This document shows positions 1 to 9,715 of a DNA stretch of 64,000 nt, piece after piece; positions within the stretch are counted from its first letter, which is position 1, and every line of letters begins with the position of its first letter. A model generated the notes under the pieces. It was given only the letters and a program-made list of their open reading frames with translations. It had not been told where the DNA came from and did no database searches. The position numbers and the translations under genes are program-made. This DNA is from Halomarina halobia (lineage in GTDB: Archaea > Halobacteriota > Halobacteria > Halobacteriales > Haloarculaceae): positions 2,294,001-2,358,000 of the forward strand of contig NZ_CP119992.1 of NCBI RefSeq assembly GCF_029338575.1. The letters run 5' to 3'.

Positions 1-1
1 C

Positions 2-28
2 GTCACGAAGGTGCTGCTCGAGCCGTAA
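2..28 (+). CDS. 3' end of an upstream gene (partial)
   Basis: An open frame enters from the left edge and stops at TAA (26-28). A run of five Ts follows at 48-52, which is what archaeal termination regions look like. Only eight codons are visible, so no product can be named and the call rests on the stop plus T-run alone. Confidence 0.25.
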   Translation, partial: VTKVLLEP

Positions 29-60
29 CCGTCGCTACCGATCTCCGTTTTTCGACGCGT

Positions 61-183
61 TCAGGTGCGGAGCCACGCCTTCGGGTGCTCGGCCCTGAGG
101 TGGTCCTGGTAGAGCCTCGTCATCTTCGAGTGGGATCCCGCCACCGCACGCCAGTCACAGCGCGTACATCTGCCGATCGGCAT
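61..183 (-). CDS. Small zinc-finger-like protein, 40 aa
   Basis: I start this at the internal ATG (181-183) rather than the upstream one at 261 because the conserved-looking part begins there. The protein has a Cys-x2-Cys pair near the N-terminus (RCTRC) and a His-x4-His pair near the C-terminus (DHLRAEH), so it could bind one zinc ion. Small one-finger proteins of this type are common in haloarchaea and mostly have no known function. The 26 codons upstream are basic and look non-coding. It ends just before the window's first gene end and faces it. Confidence 0.55.
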   Translation of the reverse strand: MPIGRCTRCDWRAVAGSHSKMTRLYQDHLRAEHPKAWLRT

Positions 184-296
184 ACGAGGACGCGTACTCG
201 GGTGGCACGTATCCCTCTGACGGAGACCGTCCCGTCGTTCCAGGTCCGCCGCAGTCACCACAATCGTTATTCTTCCGCTCGACGGTACGTACGGTC

Positions 297-455
297 GTGT
301 GCCTCTACTGTAACGTCGGGGAGGGCTGGTCCGCGCTCCTCCAGTACGACGAGGTCTACCAGAACGCCGTTAGGGGACGGAGCGAGTCGACCTACGGCTT
401 CCACGAGTCCTACGAGGAGCTGCGCGAGCAGATCGGGCCGGGCGCGTCGCCCTGA
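297..455 (+). CDS. Small CxxC protein, 52 aa, GTG start
   Basis: A frame opens with GTG (297-299) and ends at TGA (453-455). It reads VCLYCNVGEGWS at the start and continues with acidic and Tyr-rich sequence typical of haloarchaeal proteins (for example QYDEVYQNAVRGRSEST and a Glu-rich end). The Cys-x2-Cys pair suggests a half zinc knuckle. It runs convergent to the COG0523 GTPase with a 5-base gap. I do not recognise the family. Composition and packing support it, but the start codon is uncertain. Confidence 0.5.
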   Translation: MCLYCNVGEGWSALLQYDEVYQNAVRGRSESTYGFHESYEELREQIGPGASP

Positions 456-460
456 GGAGG

Positions 461-1609
461 TCACTTCAGCAGCGTCTCGCGCGGGAAGGGGTCCTCCTCC
501 TGCGTCGCGTCGGACTCGCCGGGGTCGAGCAGACACGCGTCGAGTTCCGCCCGCTGTCGATCCGGATCGAGGTCGGTCCCGATGAACACCAGCCGCGTGA
601 CCGGGTCGTCGTCGCCCCACTCCCCGATGGGGCCGACGCGCAACGACGGGCCGGCCTGGTTCAGCCCGATCACCTCCTCCGGGCGACTCGCGAGCCGGCA
701 GAAGCCCTTCGCGCGGACGACCGAGCCGTCCCAGTCGTCGAGCCAGGCGGCGAAGCGCCGCGAGTGGAACGGCCGGTCGCGCTCGTAGACGAACGACTCG
801 ACGCCGTGGGCCTCCGCGGCGGAGCGATCGCGGCCGTGATCGTGGCTGTGCTCGTGATCGTGGTCGTGCCCGTGATCGTCACCGCCCCCGTCGTCGCGCC
901 CGCCGCCCGCGAGTTCGCGCTTCCAGCCCTGTTCGCGGCTCGCCGCCTCGAAGTCGAACCGCCCGGTCGCGAGCACCGCCTCGGGTGGGACGTCCGAGTG
1001 AGTCGTCCGGTGCAGCGCCGCGCGGGGCTGGAGCCGCCGGATCACGGCCTCGATCTCGTCGAGCACGTCGTCGGGCACCGCGTCGCACTTGTTGAGCAGG
1101 AGCACGTCGCAGAACTCGATCCCGTCGACGAGCACGTCGGCGAGCGGGCGGTCGGGGTCGTGACCGGGCGGGAGGTCCGCGCCCGCGTCGAACTCCTTCC
1201 AGAACCCGTACGCGTCGACGACGGTCACCACGGTGTCGAGGCGGTAGTCGTCGACGGGGTCCGGTCCGTCCTCGGAACCGACGGTGAGCGTCCGCGCGAT
1301 GGGGACGGGTTCGCTGATCCCGGAGGCTTCGACGACGAGGTAGTCGAACGTGCGCTCGCGGGCCAGCCGCACCACCTCGGTGACGAGGTCGTCGCGCAGG
1401 CGACAGCAGATGCAGCCGTTGGAGAGGTCGACGATGCCGTCCGCCTCGGCCTCGACGAGCGCCGCGTCGACGTTCACCTCCCCCACGTCGTTGACGATCA
1501 CCGCGACCCGCCGGTCGCCGGGCGCGGTCAGCAGGCGGTTCACGAGCGTCGTCTTGCCCGCCCCGAGCGCGCCCGTGACGACCGTCACCGGAACCTTCGT
1601 GTCGCTCAT
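461..1609 (-). CDS. COG0523 (CobW/ZNG1-like) metal-trafficking GTPase
   Basis: A 382-aa G3E-family P-loop GTPase. From the ATG at 1609 it has the Walker A motif GALGAGKT (residues 13-20), the family-defining metal-binding GCICC (Cys66, Cys68, Cys69), a NKCD-type G4 motif, and a long Asp/His-rich linker (about residues 240-265) before the C-terminal CobW_C domain. COG0523 proteins use GTP to insert or hand over zinc or cobalt; the His tract is a metal reservoir or sensor in the family. The ATG at 1609 is preferred over the one 15 codons upstream because the beta-strand before the P-loop starts directly after it. Cobalamin genes lie elsewhere in the window, so zinc and cobalt roles both remain open. 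Confidence 0.9.
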   Translation of the reverse strand: MSDTKVPVTVVTGALGAGKTTLVNRLLTAPGDRRVAVIVNDVGEVNVDAALVEAEADGIVDLSNGCICCRLRDDLVTEVVRLARERTFDYLVVEASGISEPVPIARTLTVGSEDGPDPVDDYRLDTVVTVVDAYGFWKEFDAGADLPPGHDPDRPLADVLVDGIEFCDVLLLNKCDAVPDDVLDEIEAVIRRLQPRAALHRTTHSDVPPEAVLATGRFDFEAASREQGWKRELAGGGRDDGGGDDHGHDHDHEHSHDHGRDRSAAEAHGVESFVYERDRPFHSRRFAAWLDDWDGSVVRAKGFCRLASRPEEVIGLNQAGPSLRVGPIGEWGDDDPVTRLVFIGTDLDPDRQRAELDACLLDPGESDATQEEDPFPRETLLK

Positions 1610-1759
1610 CGCCGGGGAGTCGTCCCGCGACGGCAAGTATCCGCCGTCCGTCACTTCAACTGACTGTTCTGCCGCCGTCTACGTTCGGTGGCGCGGGCTC
1701 CCCGCGACGGCCGCCCCTCCGCGCCAAGGCCTAACTGGCGGGCGGACGAACGACTCGCC

Positions 1760-1864
1760 ATGTCGAAACCGCGTTCGCTCCTCGGTTCGCTCGCGCTCGC
1801 GGCCGCCGCCCTCCTCGTCCTCGCGCGGCGGCGACGGGATCCCGACCTGACGCCGCCGTTCTGA
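1760..1864 (+). CDS. Tiny single-span membrane protein, 34 aa
   Basis: An ATG (1760) to TGA (1862-1864) frame encodes one hydrophobic helix of Leu and Ala (about residues 6-22) followed by an Arg-rich stop-transfer stretch and a short tail. It lies in the gap between two leftward genes and ends 5 bases before the next stop codon, so packing supports it. No function can be assigned. It is too short to exclude chance. Confidence 0.45.
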   Translation: MSKPRSLLGSLALAAAALLVLARRRRDPDLTPPF

Positions 1865-1868
1865 GCCG

Positions 1869-2435
1869 CTACGCCCCTCCTTCCGCCGACAGTCGCCAGA
1901 GCGCCCGGTACAGGGTCTGGAGCTCGACGTCGAGGTCGTCGGCCAGCGCCCGACACCGCTCCAGGTACCGGAGGTACTCGTCGACCGACGGCGGGTCGGG
2001 GTAGCCGTCGGCCAGCGCGCCGGCGTCACGGAGCGCGGTCCAGGTCCGTTCGTCGACGACGACGTACGCCGACGGGTCCGCGTACTGGAGAACGGCGGAC
2101 GCGATCGGTACGTCCACCCCGCGCAACCGGAGCAGTCGCTCGACCTTCTCGCCGTCCGCCGCGATCCCGACGACCGACTCGACGACCTCGCTCACGGTCT
2201 CCCACTCGTTGTCGCGGAACCGGCGCTCGGCCGCCTCCCGCTCCCCGTGCGGGAACTCCCCGAGGTACCGTCTGAAGTACCACCAGACGATCCACTCCAC
2301 GTCCTTCCAGAGGACGGTCCCGCTCTCGAACGCGTCGGGCAGCGTCTCCAGGTAGTCCCGCTCGACGAGGTACAGGGGTTCCTGTCGCTCGTAGTCCCGG
2401 CTCAGTTCGACCACGACCGCTCTGTCGAGTTTCAT
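1869..2435 (-). CDS. Uncharacterised protein with HhH-GPD-like core, 188 aa
   Basis: Start chosen at ATG 2433-2435, where acidic haloarchaeal sequence begins; the frame upstream is basic and looks non-coding. The C-terminal half has the pattern [18 protein letters not shown] followed by VVVDERTW. This resembles the part of base-excision HhH-GPD proteins where a Gly/Pro turn, an ASA-L helix and an Asp-x-Arg follow one another, as seen in several poorly characterised relatives of DNA glycosylases. The catalytic status is unknown. It stands upstream of, and divergent from, the formate dehydrogenase gene, with a 304-base gap between them. Confidence 0.75.
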   Translation of the reverse strand: MKLDRAVVVELSRDYERQEPLYLVERDYLETLPDAFESGTVLWKDVEWIVWWYFRRYLGEFPHGEREAAERRFRDNEWETVSEVVESVVGIAADGEKVERLLRLRGVDVPIASAVLQYADPSAYVVVDERTWTALRDAGALADGYPDPPSVDEYLRYLERCRALADDLDVELQTLYRALWRLSAEGGA

Positions 2436-2739
2436 CCGTGACTCACCACCTCCGGCGGGTGCACGCCGGCGTTCGCGCTCGCCGCGATCCGTCCGGCTAG
2501 ACGGCGGCGGCGCCCCTAACCCTACCGGGAGCGCGGGCCGTCCGCGTTCCCGGCGACCCGCGGGACGATCCCTCGCCCCGCCGCACGGTCTCGACGCGAC
2601 GAACGTCGGCGGGTGGTGCGTAAGTTTCAACCCCCCGCGCCTCGTCTGACGACTGGTAACGTAGAACAGTCGCGTCGGTTCGGAAACCGATCGCCGGCGC
2701 CGATCGCGACAGACCACCGAGAGACACACCACACCAGTC
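2436..2739. other. Divergent intergenic region without a gene
   Basis: This 304-base gap separates the leftward HhH-like gene from the rightward formate dehydrogenase gene and should hold both promoters. I see no clear TATA box or repeat. The sequence just before 2740 (about 2610-2680) is somewhat richer in A/T (GTAAGTTTCAA) and is the best place for the dehydrogenase promoter. Confidence 0.4.
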
Positions 2740-4821
2740 ATGAGCCAGGAAGCGAACGAGGGAGTTTGTACGATCTGTCCGTACTGCGGCGTCGGGTGCG
2801 GGCTACAGCTTCAGGAGGGCGAGGAGGAGGGAGAGGTACGCCTCAAACCGTGGTTCGACGCGCCCGTCAACGAGGGCGCGCTCTGCATCAAGGGCGGCGC
2901 GTCGACGGAGGTGGTGAACCACGAGGACCGCCTCACTGAGCCGCTGATCCGCGAGGACGGCGAGTTCCGCGAGGCGACGTGGGAGGAGGCGTTAGAGCGC
3001 GTCACCGCGGAGATGGGGCGCATCCGCGAGGAGTACGGACCGGACGCGATGGGCTTCTTCGGGTCCTCGAAGTGCACGAACGAGGAGAACTACGTGCTCC
3101 AGAAGCTGGCCCGCCGGTACGGCACCAACAACGTCGACAACTGCACGCGGATGTGTCACGCCTCGACGGTCGCGGCGCTCAGGCAGAGCCTCGGCGCGGG
3201 CGCGATGACCAACAGCATGCAGGACCTCATGGAGGAGGCGGACGTGTACTGGATACACGGCGCCAACCCGAGCGAGCAGCACCCCATCGCGCACAGCAAG
3301 TACTTCAAGCAGGCCGCCCTCGAGGACACCTTCGTCGTCCAGGTCGATCCGCACGCGAACAAGACCAGTCGGGACGCCGACCTCCACCTGCAGGTGAAAC
3401 CGGGGACCGACATCCCGCTGCTGAACGTCGTCCTCAGGACGATCCTCGACAACGGCTGGGTGGACGAGGAGTTCGTAGCGGAGCGGACGGAGGGCTTCGA
3501 GGACCTCGTCGAGACGCTCGAGGACTTCGACGTCGAGGAGGCGGCCGAGATCTGCGACGTCCCCCTGGAGGACATCCAGCGGGCGGCCGAGACGTACGCC
3601 ACCGCGGACAACGCCGCTATCTTCACCGGGATGGGGATGAGCCAGCACGCCTGCGGGACGGACAACGTCCAGAACCTCATCAACCTCGCGCTCGCGACGG
3701 GCAACCTCGGCCGGCCCGGGACCGGCGTGAACCCGCTCCGCGGGCAGAACAACGTCCAGGGGACCTGCGACGTGGGCGCGATGTACAACACGTTCCCCGG
3801 CTACATCCCCGTCGACGACGACGAGGGGCGCGCGGAGGTCGAGGCGGTGTGGGGCTTCGAACTGCCGCCGGAACCCGGGCTGTCCAACGTCGAGATAACG
3901 CAGGCCGCCGGCGAGCAGATCCACGGGGCCTACGTCATGGGCGAGAACCCCGTCATCAGCGAACCGAACGGCAACGAGGTGAGAGAGCACCTCGAACGGC
4001 TCGAGTTCATCGTCGCGCAGGACATCTTCATGTCCGACACGGCCGAACTGGCCGACGTGGTCCTCCCCGCCACCTCGTGGGCCGAGCGCGGCGGCACCGT
4101 GACGAACACCGACCGCCGCGTCCAGCTCATGCGGCCCGCGACGCGCGTTCCCGGGAACACGCGACACGACCTGGAGATCCTCTGTGAGGTCGGCACGCGC
4201 CTCTTCGGGGAGGGCTTCGACTTCGAGACCCCCGAGGAGGCCTTCGAGGAACTCAGGGAGGTCGCGCCCATCTACCGCGGCATCACCTACGAGCGGATCG
4301 GCTTCGAGGGCATCCACTGGCCCTGCTACGACGAGGACGACGAGGGCGATCCGTTCCTCTACGAGGGGTCGTTCGACACGCCGAACGGGCTCGGCAAGCT
4401 CCGGGGGGTGAGACACCAGCCGCCGAAGGAGGTCGAGGACGAGGAGTACCCGTTCGTGCTGACGACGGCCCGGCTGGAGGAGCACTACAACACGGGGACG
4501 ATGAGCACCCGCTCCCCGACGCTGATCCGGCGGACGCCGGAGAACTTCGTCGACATCAACCCCGTCGACGCGGAGTCGCTGGGGATCGAGGACGAGCAGT
4601 ACGTGCGGCTCGTCTCGCGTCGCGGCGAGGTGCGCGTCAAGGCGCACGTCACCGAGGACGTGAAGCCGGGCATCCTCTGGTCGACGCCGCACTTCGCGGA
4701 CTCCCCGATCAACCAGTTGACGAACGACGTTCTCGACCCGGTCGCGAAGATCCCGGAGTACAAGGCGTCGGCAGCGAGCGTCGAGGTCGACGTCGAACCG
4801 ACCCCCCAGCCGGGCGACTGA
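2740..4821 (+). CDS. Molybdopterin formate dehydrogenase alpha subunit (Cys-type)
   Basis: A 693-aa member of the DMSO-reductase superfamily, close in length to E. coli FdhF (715 aa). The N-terminal [4Fe-4S] site is Cys13, Cys16, Cys20 and Cys49. The residue that ligates Mo or W is Cys139 in RMCHAS, where FdhF has selenocysteine, followed by the catalytic His140. Bis-MGD binding motifs and the C-terminal Molydop_binding domain (about residues 560-680) are intact. It would oxidise formate or reduce CO2 in the cytoplasm; there is no Tat signal. No beta or gamma subunit lies beside it, so its electron acceptor is unknown. mobA follows on the same strand and supplies the guanylyl step of its cofactor. 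Assimilatory nitrate reductase is a less likely alternative because the RxCH-AS context is FDH-like. Confidence 0.88.
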   Translation: MSQEANEGVCTICPYCGVGCGLQLQEGEEEGEVRLKPWFDAPVNEGALCIKGGASTEVVNHEDRLTEPLIREDGEFREATWEEALERVTAEMGRIREEYGPDAMGFFGSSKCTNEENYVLQKLARRYGTNNVDNCTRMCHASTVAALRQSLGAGAMTNSMQDLMEEADVYWIHGANPSEQHPIAHSKYFKQAALEDTFVVQVDPHANKTSRDADLHLQVKPGTDIPLLNVVLRTILDNGWVDEEFVAERTEGFEDLVETLEDFDVEEAAEICDVPLEDIQRAAETYATADNAAIFTGMGMSQHACGTDNVQNLINLALATGNLGRPGTGVNPLRGQNNVQGTCDVGAMYNTFPGYIPVDDDEGRAEVEAVWGFELPPEPGLSNVEITQAAGEQIHGAYVMGENPVISEPNGNEVREHLERLEFIVAQDIFMSDTAELADVVLPATSWAERGGTVTNTDRRVQLMRPATRVPGNTRHDLEILCEVGTRLFGEGFDFETPEEAFEELREVAPIYRGITYERIGFEGIHWPCYDEDDEGDPFLYEGSFDTPNGLGKLRGVRHQPPKEVEDEEYPFVLTTARLEEHYNTGTMSTRSPTLIRRTPENFVDINPVDAESLGIEDEQYVRLVSRRGEVRVKAHVTEDVKPGILWSTPHFADSPINQLTNDVLDPVAKIPEYKASAASVEVDVEPTPQPGD

Positions 4822-4960
4822 CCCCGCTACCGGCGTTCGCGGTCGGTTCGTCGGCCCCCGAACGCGGTGGCGAACCCCTCCGTTTCCACTCCAGGACCGA
4901 AACGTTCCTGTATTCGATGAATCCGTGCGGTTTTCTCGGGAGCGGCGCGTACCCGCGATC

Positions 4961-5620
4961 ATGTCCACCGCCGTCGTCGTCGCCGGGGGTCGCTCGACGC
5001 GCTTCGGCGAGGCCGACAAGGCCGTCGCCGACCTCGCCGGGACGCCGATGATCCGCCGGGTCGCGGACCGCCTCGCCGGAGTCGTCGACGCGCTGGTCGT
5101 CAACTGCCGCGAGGAACAGGTCTCCGCCGTCCGGGCGGCGCTCGACGGCTATCCTCTCGATACCGCGTTCGCCGTCGACGACGACCCCGACGAGGGACCG
5201 ATGGCCGGCATCCGGACCGGACTCCGCGCCGTCGAGGACGAGTACGCGTTCGTCGTCGCCTGCGACATGCCGTTCGTCGAACCGGACGTGGTCCGGTACC
5301 TGTTCGAGCGGGCGACGGGACGCGACGGCGGCGAGGCGGGTGCGGACGGCGAGACGCGGACGCGGTCGTACGACGCGGCGGTTCCGCGCCTCGACGACGA
5401 GTGGTTCCAGACGACCCACGCGGTCTACCGGGCGGCGGCGATGGCCGACGCCTGCGACGCGGCGCTCGAACGCGGCGAGCGCCGGGTCGTCGCCCCGCTG
5501 TTCGAACTGGACTACGTCGTCGTGGACGAACCCGCGATCCGGGCGCGCGGCTCGCTCGACACGTTCGAGAACGTGAACACCCGCGAGGAGTTCGCGGCGG
5601 CCGAGGAGCGCCTCGCCTAG
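4961..5620 (+). CDS. mobA: Molybdenum cofactor guanylyltransferase MobA
   Basis: A 219-aa nucleotidyltransferase starting at ATG 4961. The Rossmann-like N-terminus has the signature VVVAGGRSTRFGEADKA, in which the GG-x-S-x-R-x-G-x-x-K loop binds GTP and Mg. DMPFVEP near residue 95 is the conserved Asp region of the active site. The enzyme transfers GMP to molybdopterin to make the MGD cofactor. It lies 140 bases after the formate dehydrogenase gene, whose product needs that cofactor. Its stop overlaps the stop of the convergent yqeC in a shared CTAG. Confidence 0.88.
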   Translation: MSTAVVVAGGRSTRFGEADKAVADLAGTPMIRRVADRLAGVVDALVVNCREEQVSAVRAALDGYPLDTAFAVDDDPDEGPMAGIRTGLRAVEDEYAFVVACDMPFVEPDVVRYLFERATGRDGGEAGADGETRTRSYDAAVPRLDDEWFQTTHAVYRAAAMADACDAALERGERRVVAPLFELDYVVVDEPAIRARGSLDTFENVNTREEFAAAEERLA

Positions 5621-6351
5621 ACGGTCGCGATCAGTTCACCGCGGTTCAGCCGCGTCAGCGCGACGTAGGGTACGTCGGCGCGCTCTCTGATCGTCCGGGC
5701 GACGGTGCGGGCGGTCCGCTCCCAGTCCTCGTCGTCCACCTTGTTGAGCACGGGGATCACGGTCGCGCCGTCGGGGACGTTCTCGAATCCGCCCTCCGGG
5801 TGGGCGAGCACCGTCGCCACGTCCTCGGCGCGGACGGTGTCGCCGACCTCACGGCCGGTGAGGGCCGCGACCCGCTCGGGGCGGTGGACGTACTCCGCCG
5901 TCAGCGGGCGGCCGACGACCTGCACGCTGGCGATGGCGAGGACCGCGTCAGTGCCGTCGGGCAGTCGCGGTTCGTCCTCGCCGGGGGCCTTGAACTCGCG
6001 CATCCGCGCGCCGTCGGCCTTCACGAGCACGGCGTCGAGGTCGGACCCGGCCAGCGCGCCCACGTCGTCGGGATCGTACCCCAGGTAGCGGTCGCCCTCG
6101 CGCTCGGGGACGACGCCGAGCGGCCAGTCGTCCGGTCCCGCGGACTCGGCCGCCGCCGCCGGGTCGTCGGTGACGACGACGCGCGCGACGTGCTCGTCGA
6201 AGAGCGGAATCCTGACGGTCGCGGTCACCACCGCGCGATCGAGCCGGTTCGCGAGGGTGTAGAGCGCCGTCTTCTTCCCGCCCGCGCCGACGACGGGGAC
6301 GAGCGGCGCTCCGACGTCCGTCTCGGGAACGAGCGCCTCGGTGAGGTCCAT
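5617..6351 (-). CDS. yqeC: YqeC-like accessory protein for molybdenum enzymes
   Basis: A 244-aa protein with the P-loop-like VVGAGGKKTALYTLA near residue 20, the hallmark of the YqeC family, and an NKVDD motif near the C-terminus resembling a G4 element. In bacteria yqeC sits with selenium-dependent molybdenum hydroxylases and is thought to act in cofactor maturation. Here it is convergent with mobA and near a formate dehydrogenase that uses Cys. No selD or other selenium gene is visible in the window, so a molybdenum cofactor role is the safer guess. Confidence 0.75.
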   Translation of the reverse strand: MDLTEALVPETDVGAPLVPVVGAGGKKTALYTLANRLDRAVVTATVRIPLFDEHVARVVVTDDPAAAAESAGPDDWPLGVVPEREGDRYLGYDPDDVGALAGSDLDAVLVKADGARMREFKAPGEDEPRLPDGTDAVLAIASVQVVGRPLTAEYVHRPERVAALTGREVGDTVRAEDVATVLAHPEGGFENVPDGATVIPVLNKVDDEDWERTARTVARTIRERADVPYVALTRLNRGELIATV

Positions 6352-6469
6352 GGGGGATCCTCGTGCGCCGTGGATTTCACTGCTACGCCGGTCGTGCGCG
6401 AGGCGCGCGGTCGCGGCCGCCGCTGGCGGGCGGCTGAAGAACGTCGAGAACGAATGGCGGCGGCGGTGC

Positions 6470-7060
6470 CTACTTTCCGCGGCCCCTGTTCGCGCCGACG
6501 CTGGGGCGGGACTTCTCCGCGCCCGTGCCGCGGTTGTTCAGGCCGCGCCCGCGACGGCCGGCCCCGGTCTTGCCGCGGAAGGCGCGCCCGCGCTGGGAGT
6601 CGTCGCAGATCCAGTTGAGGTCGTCGTCGTTCCTGATCGCGCCGTGCTCGGGATCGAGGAGGATCACCTCGAACCACTTCTGGGAGCCGTCCTCGCCCAC
6701 CCAGTAGGAGTTGAGGACGCGCAGGTTGCGGAACTTCCGCGAGGCGCGCTCCTCGGCGACGCGCTGGAGGTTCTTCTTGCGAGTGATCTTGCGGACGCCC
6801 TGGCGCTTCGAGCGGCGTCCGGCCGTGAAGCGCTGCTTGCGCGCGCCGCCCTTGCGGACGCTGACGCGCGCGACGACGACGCCCTGCTTGGCCTTGTAGC
6901 CGAGCGAGCGGGCCTTGTCCAGACGGGTGGGGCGTTCGACGCGCTCGATCGCGCCCTGATCGCGCCACTCCTGCTGGCGCTGCCACTGGAGTTCGGCCAG
7001 CTTGCCTTCCTTCGGGTTCTGCCACGCCTCTCGGATGTGGGAGTAGAAGCTTCGTGCCAT
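6470..7060 (-). CDS. rpl15e: 50S ribosomal protein L15e
   Basis: A 196-aa basic protein with the characteristic eukaryotic/archaeal L15e opening (MARSFYSHIREAW), the central KAKQGVVVARV segment and a Gly/Arg-rich tail (GRRGRGLNNRGTG). The length matches the archaeal family. It is a structural component of the large ribosomal subunit. It is transcribed leftward with its own upstream region (7061-7243) and is one of the few strongly basic proteins in this acidic proteome, as expected for an rRNA-binding protein. Confidence 0.97.
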   Translation of the reverse strand: MARSFYSHIREAWQNPKEGKLAELQWQRQQEWRDQGAIERVERPTRLDKARSLGYKAKQGVVVARVSVRKGGARKQRFTAGRRSKRQGVRKITRKKNLQRVAEERASRKFRNLRVLNSYWVGEDGSQKWFEVILLDPEHGAIRNDDDLNWICDDSQRGRAFRGKTGAGRRGRGLNNRGTGAEKSRPSVGANRGRGK

Positions 7061-7243
7061 GGTGTGCTCCGACGGGCGTTGGGTGGTTCAGCGCGAGGGC
7101 GGTTCGACGAACCGCGCGCGCCACATTCCGGCCTGCTCCGGTGTGCAGGTGCCCGCTGGGGCCCGTCCGACCAGCGAGTCAGCGTGACTACTCCGATGGC
7201 GTACTTAGGGCCTTCGAAACGCCACTTCGCGACTCGGGCCCCG

Positions 7244-7648
7244 TCACGTCCGACAGCGTCGCCCCCCGCGGACGAGGAAGGCGATCGCCGCCCCGAGCAG
7301 CGCGAGGTTCTTCAGAAAGTGGATCTGCTGGGCCTGCTTCTCCTCGCCCTCGCGGTTCCAGAAGTCGTGCATCAGCGGCGTGACGCCGAGGAAGAACGTC
7401 GCGACCGCGGTCGCCGCCAGCCGCGGCAGCCTCCAGAGCGCGATCCCGGTGCCGCCGAACAGTAACGCGCCGCTCGCGAACGGGACGGCGAGGTCGGCCT
7501 TCGGCACGCCGTTCCCCTCCGCGTACTGGACCATCCCCTCCAGGCTCTGGAAGTTGTCGAGCGCCATGAACGCGAGGACGCCGCCGAACAGCAGTCGCGC
7601 GAGGCGGGACGGGGGCGCGTCCGCCGGTTCGTCGGTCGAGTCACCCAT
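7244..7648 (-). CDS. DoxX-family membrane protein
   Basis: A 134-aa protein with four predicted membrane helices, starting at ATG 7646-7648 (a GTG nine bases upstream is also possible). Family features are the N-terminal LLFGGVLAFMALDNF helix, a central small-residue helix and HDFWN in the loop before the last helix. DoxX-family proteins are small quinone- or redox-associated membrane proteins whose exact role in haloarchaea is not known. A second DoxX gene lies at the right end of the window. Confidence 0.8.
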   Translation of the reverse strand: MGDSTDEPADAPPSRLARLLFGGVLAFMALDNFQSLEGMVQYAEGNGVPKADLAVPFASGALLFGGTGIALWRLPRLAATAVATFFLGVTPLMHDFWNREGEEKQAQQIHFLKNLALLGAAIAFLVRGGRRCRT

Positions 7649-7834
7649 CGACCTCACCCATCGATTCGTGGTACCGCATACCTCTCACCAGTCGCGCGAC
7701 TGCCTTAGGTGTTGGTCGTGCGGCAGCCCGGCCCGCCCGGCGCGACCCTCATATCCGCTCGGCGCTTACCTGACGTTAATGTCACCGTACGGATTCGCTA
7801 CCGCCGGGTCGCGCCGGGACCGCGATCGCGCGCC

Positions 7835-9715
7835 GTGAGCGGGGACGACTTCTCGCCGCTGGCCGCGCCCGTGCGCGACCTGTTCGCCCGCTACGCCCTG
7901 CCCGAACTCCCGCTGTTCGTCCTCGGCGTGGTCACGAGCATCGTCGGCCGAGCGGTGAGCCTCGTCCCGCCGCTGGTGCTCGGCGTCGCCATCGACGCGC
8001 TGTTCACCCCGTCGAGGGACGTCGCGTACCGCCTTCCGCTAGTGCCGGCCGCGTGGATCCCCGGCGATCCGCGAACGCAGCTGTGGCTCTCGGTCGCGCT
8101 CATCCTCGGATCGCTCGTCGTCGGCGGGGCGCTCACCTGGACGCAGGGGGTGAGCCTCTCGCTGTTCTCGAACCGCATCCAGCACGCCGTCCGCGTGGAC
8201 GCCTACCGCGCGATGCAGGAGCTCGACATGGCCTTCTTCGACGACAAGCAGACCGGGCAGGTGATGGCGATCCTCAACGACGACGTGCGCAACCTGCGGA
8301 TGTTCCTCGGCTCGACCGTGAGCGGCGCGCTCCAGCTGCTCGCGACCGTCCTCGGCATCGCCGCGCTGCTGTTCTACCTGAACGCGCAGCTCGCCGCCGT
8401 CACGCTCCTCGGCGTCCCGGTCCTCGCGGTCTTCACGGTCTGGTTCATGCGCACCATCCGGCCGCGTTACCGCGCGCTCCGAGCGAGCATCGGCGACCTC
8501 AACACGCGCATCGAGAACAACCTCAGCGGGATGGAGGTGATCAAGACCTCGAACGCGGAGCGCTACGAGAACGAGCGCGTGGGTGCCGCCTCCTGGGAGA
8601 ACTACCTGACGACCTGGTCGGTCGCCAAGCTGGAGTACCTCTACCAGCCGTCGATGGATCTCCTGGCGGGTCTCTCGTTCGCCGCGACGTTCGCCCTCGG
8701 GGGGTACTGGCTGGTCGTCGGGCCGCCGCCGGGGTTCTCGGGCGAGCTGCTCGTGGGCGAGTTCGTCACCTTCCTGTTCATGACCCAGCGGTTCGTCGAA
8801 CCGCTCTCCGGGGCGGGGCGCATCGTCAACTCCTACGAGAACGCACGGGCCTCGGGCGAGCGCATCGTCGACCTCGTCGAGCGCCCCGTTTCGGTCCGCG
8901 ACCGCGCCGACGCCGTCCGCCCCGAGCGCGTCGAGGGCCGGGTCGAGTACGACGACGTCCACTTCGCGTACCTGCCGGGACGGCCGGTCGTCGAGGGGCT
9001 CTCCTTCGCCGGCGAGCCGGGCGAGACGATCGCCTTCGTCGGGCCGACCGGCGCGGGGAAGTCGACCGCCGCGAAGCTCCTCCTCAGGCTGTACGACGTG
9101 GACGGGGGGGCGATCCGGATCGACGGGATCGACGTTCGGGACCTCGCGCTCGACGCCCTCCGCTCCAACGTCGGCTACGTGAGCCAGGACGTGTTCCTCT
9201 TCGACGGCACCGTCCGGGAGAACATCGCGTACGGGGCGTTCGAGGCGGACGACGAGGCGGTGGTGGCGGCGGCGAGGGCCGCCGAGGCCCACGACTTCGT
9301 CCGGAACCTCCCCGACGGCTACGACACGCGCGTGGGAGAGCGCGGGGTGAAGCTCTCGGGCGGGCAGCGCCAGCGCATCTCCATCGCCCGCGCGGTCCTG
9401 CAGGATCCCGCCGTGCTCGTGCTCGACGAGGCGACCAGCGCCGTCGACACCGAGACGGAGGTGCTCATCCAGCGGGCGCTCGACCGCCTCACGGCGGATC
9501 GAACGACGCTCGTCATCGCCCATCGCCTCTCGACGATCAGGGACGCCGAGGGGATCGTCGTCCTCGAAGAGGGCCGGGTGGTCGAGCGCGGCACCCACGA
9601 CGACCTCCTCGCGGCCGGTGGGCTCTACTCCACCCTGTGGAGCGTGCAGGCGGGTGAGCGGGCCACCGATGCGGTCCTGGACCGGCTCCTCAGAGCCGAC
9701 GGAAGCGAGGAGTGA
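7835..9715 (+). CDS. ABC transporter with fused membrane and ATPase domains
   Basis: A 626-aa half-transporter. I choose the GTG at 7835 because the 42 codons before it are basic and unlike the rest. The type-1 exporter membrane domain covers about residues 25-330 with six helices. The ATPase domain has Walker A GPTGAGKST, the Q-loop region SQDVFLF, the signature LSGGQRQR, Walker B VLVLDEAT and the H-loop IAHRLST. Such MsbA/BmrA-like proteins act as homodimers and export lipids, drugs or peptides; the substrate cannot be read from sequence. There is no partner gene beside it. Confidence 0.9.
   Translation: MSGDDFSPLAAPVRDLFARYALPELPLFVLGVVTSIVGRAVSLVPPLVLGVAIDALFTPSRDVAYRLPLVPAAWIPGDPRTQLWLSVALILGSLVVGGALTWTQGVSLSLFSNRIQHAVRVDAYRAMQELDMAFFDDKQTGQVMAILNDDVRNLRMFLGSTVSGALQLLATVLGIAALLFYLNAQLAAVTLLGVPVLAVFTVWFMRTIRPRYRALRASIGDLNTRIENNLSGMEVIKTSNAERYENERVGAASWENYLTTWSVAKLEYLYQPSMDLLAGLSFAATFALGGYWLVVGPPPGFSGELLVGEFVTFLFMTQRFVEPLSGAGRIVNSYENARASGERIVDLVERPVSVRDRADAVRPERVEGRVEYDDVHFAYLPGRPVVEGLSFAGEPGETIAFVGPTGAGKSTAAKLLLRLYDVDGGAIRIDGIDVRDLALDALRSNVGYVSQDVFLFDGTVRENIAYGAFEADDEAVVAAARAAEAHDFVRNLPDGYDTRVGERGVKLSGGQRQRISIARAVLQDPAVLVLDEATSAVDTETEVLIQRALDRLTADRTTLVIAHRLSTIRDAEGIVVLEEGRVVERGTHDDLLAAGGLYSTLWSVQAGERATDAVLDRLLRADGSEE

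Noticed and set aside
3155..3157. Possible selenocysteine codon in the formate dehydrogenase
   Set aside because: The codon at the Sec position is TGT (Cys139), and no SECIS-like element is needed.
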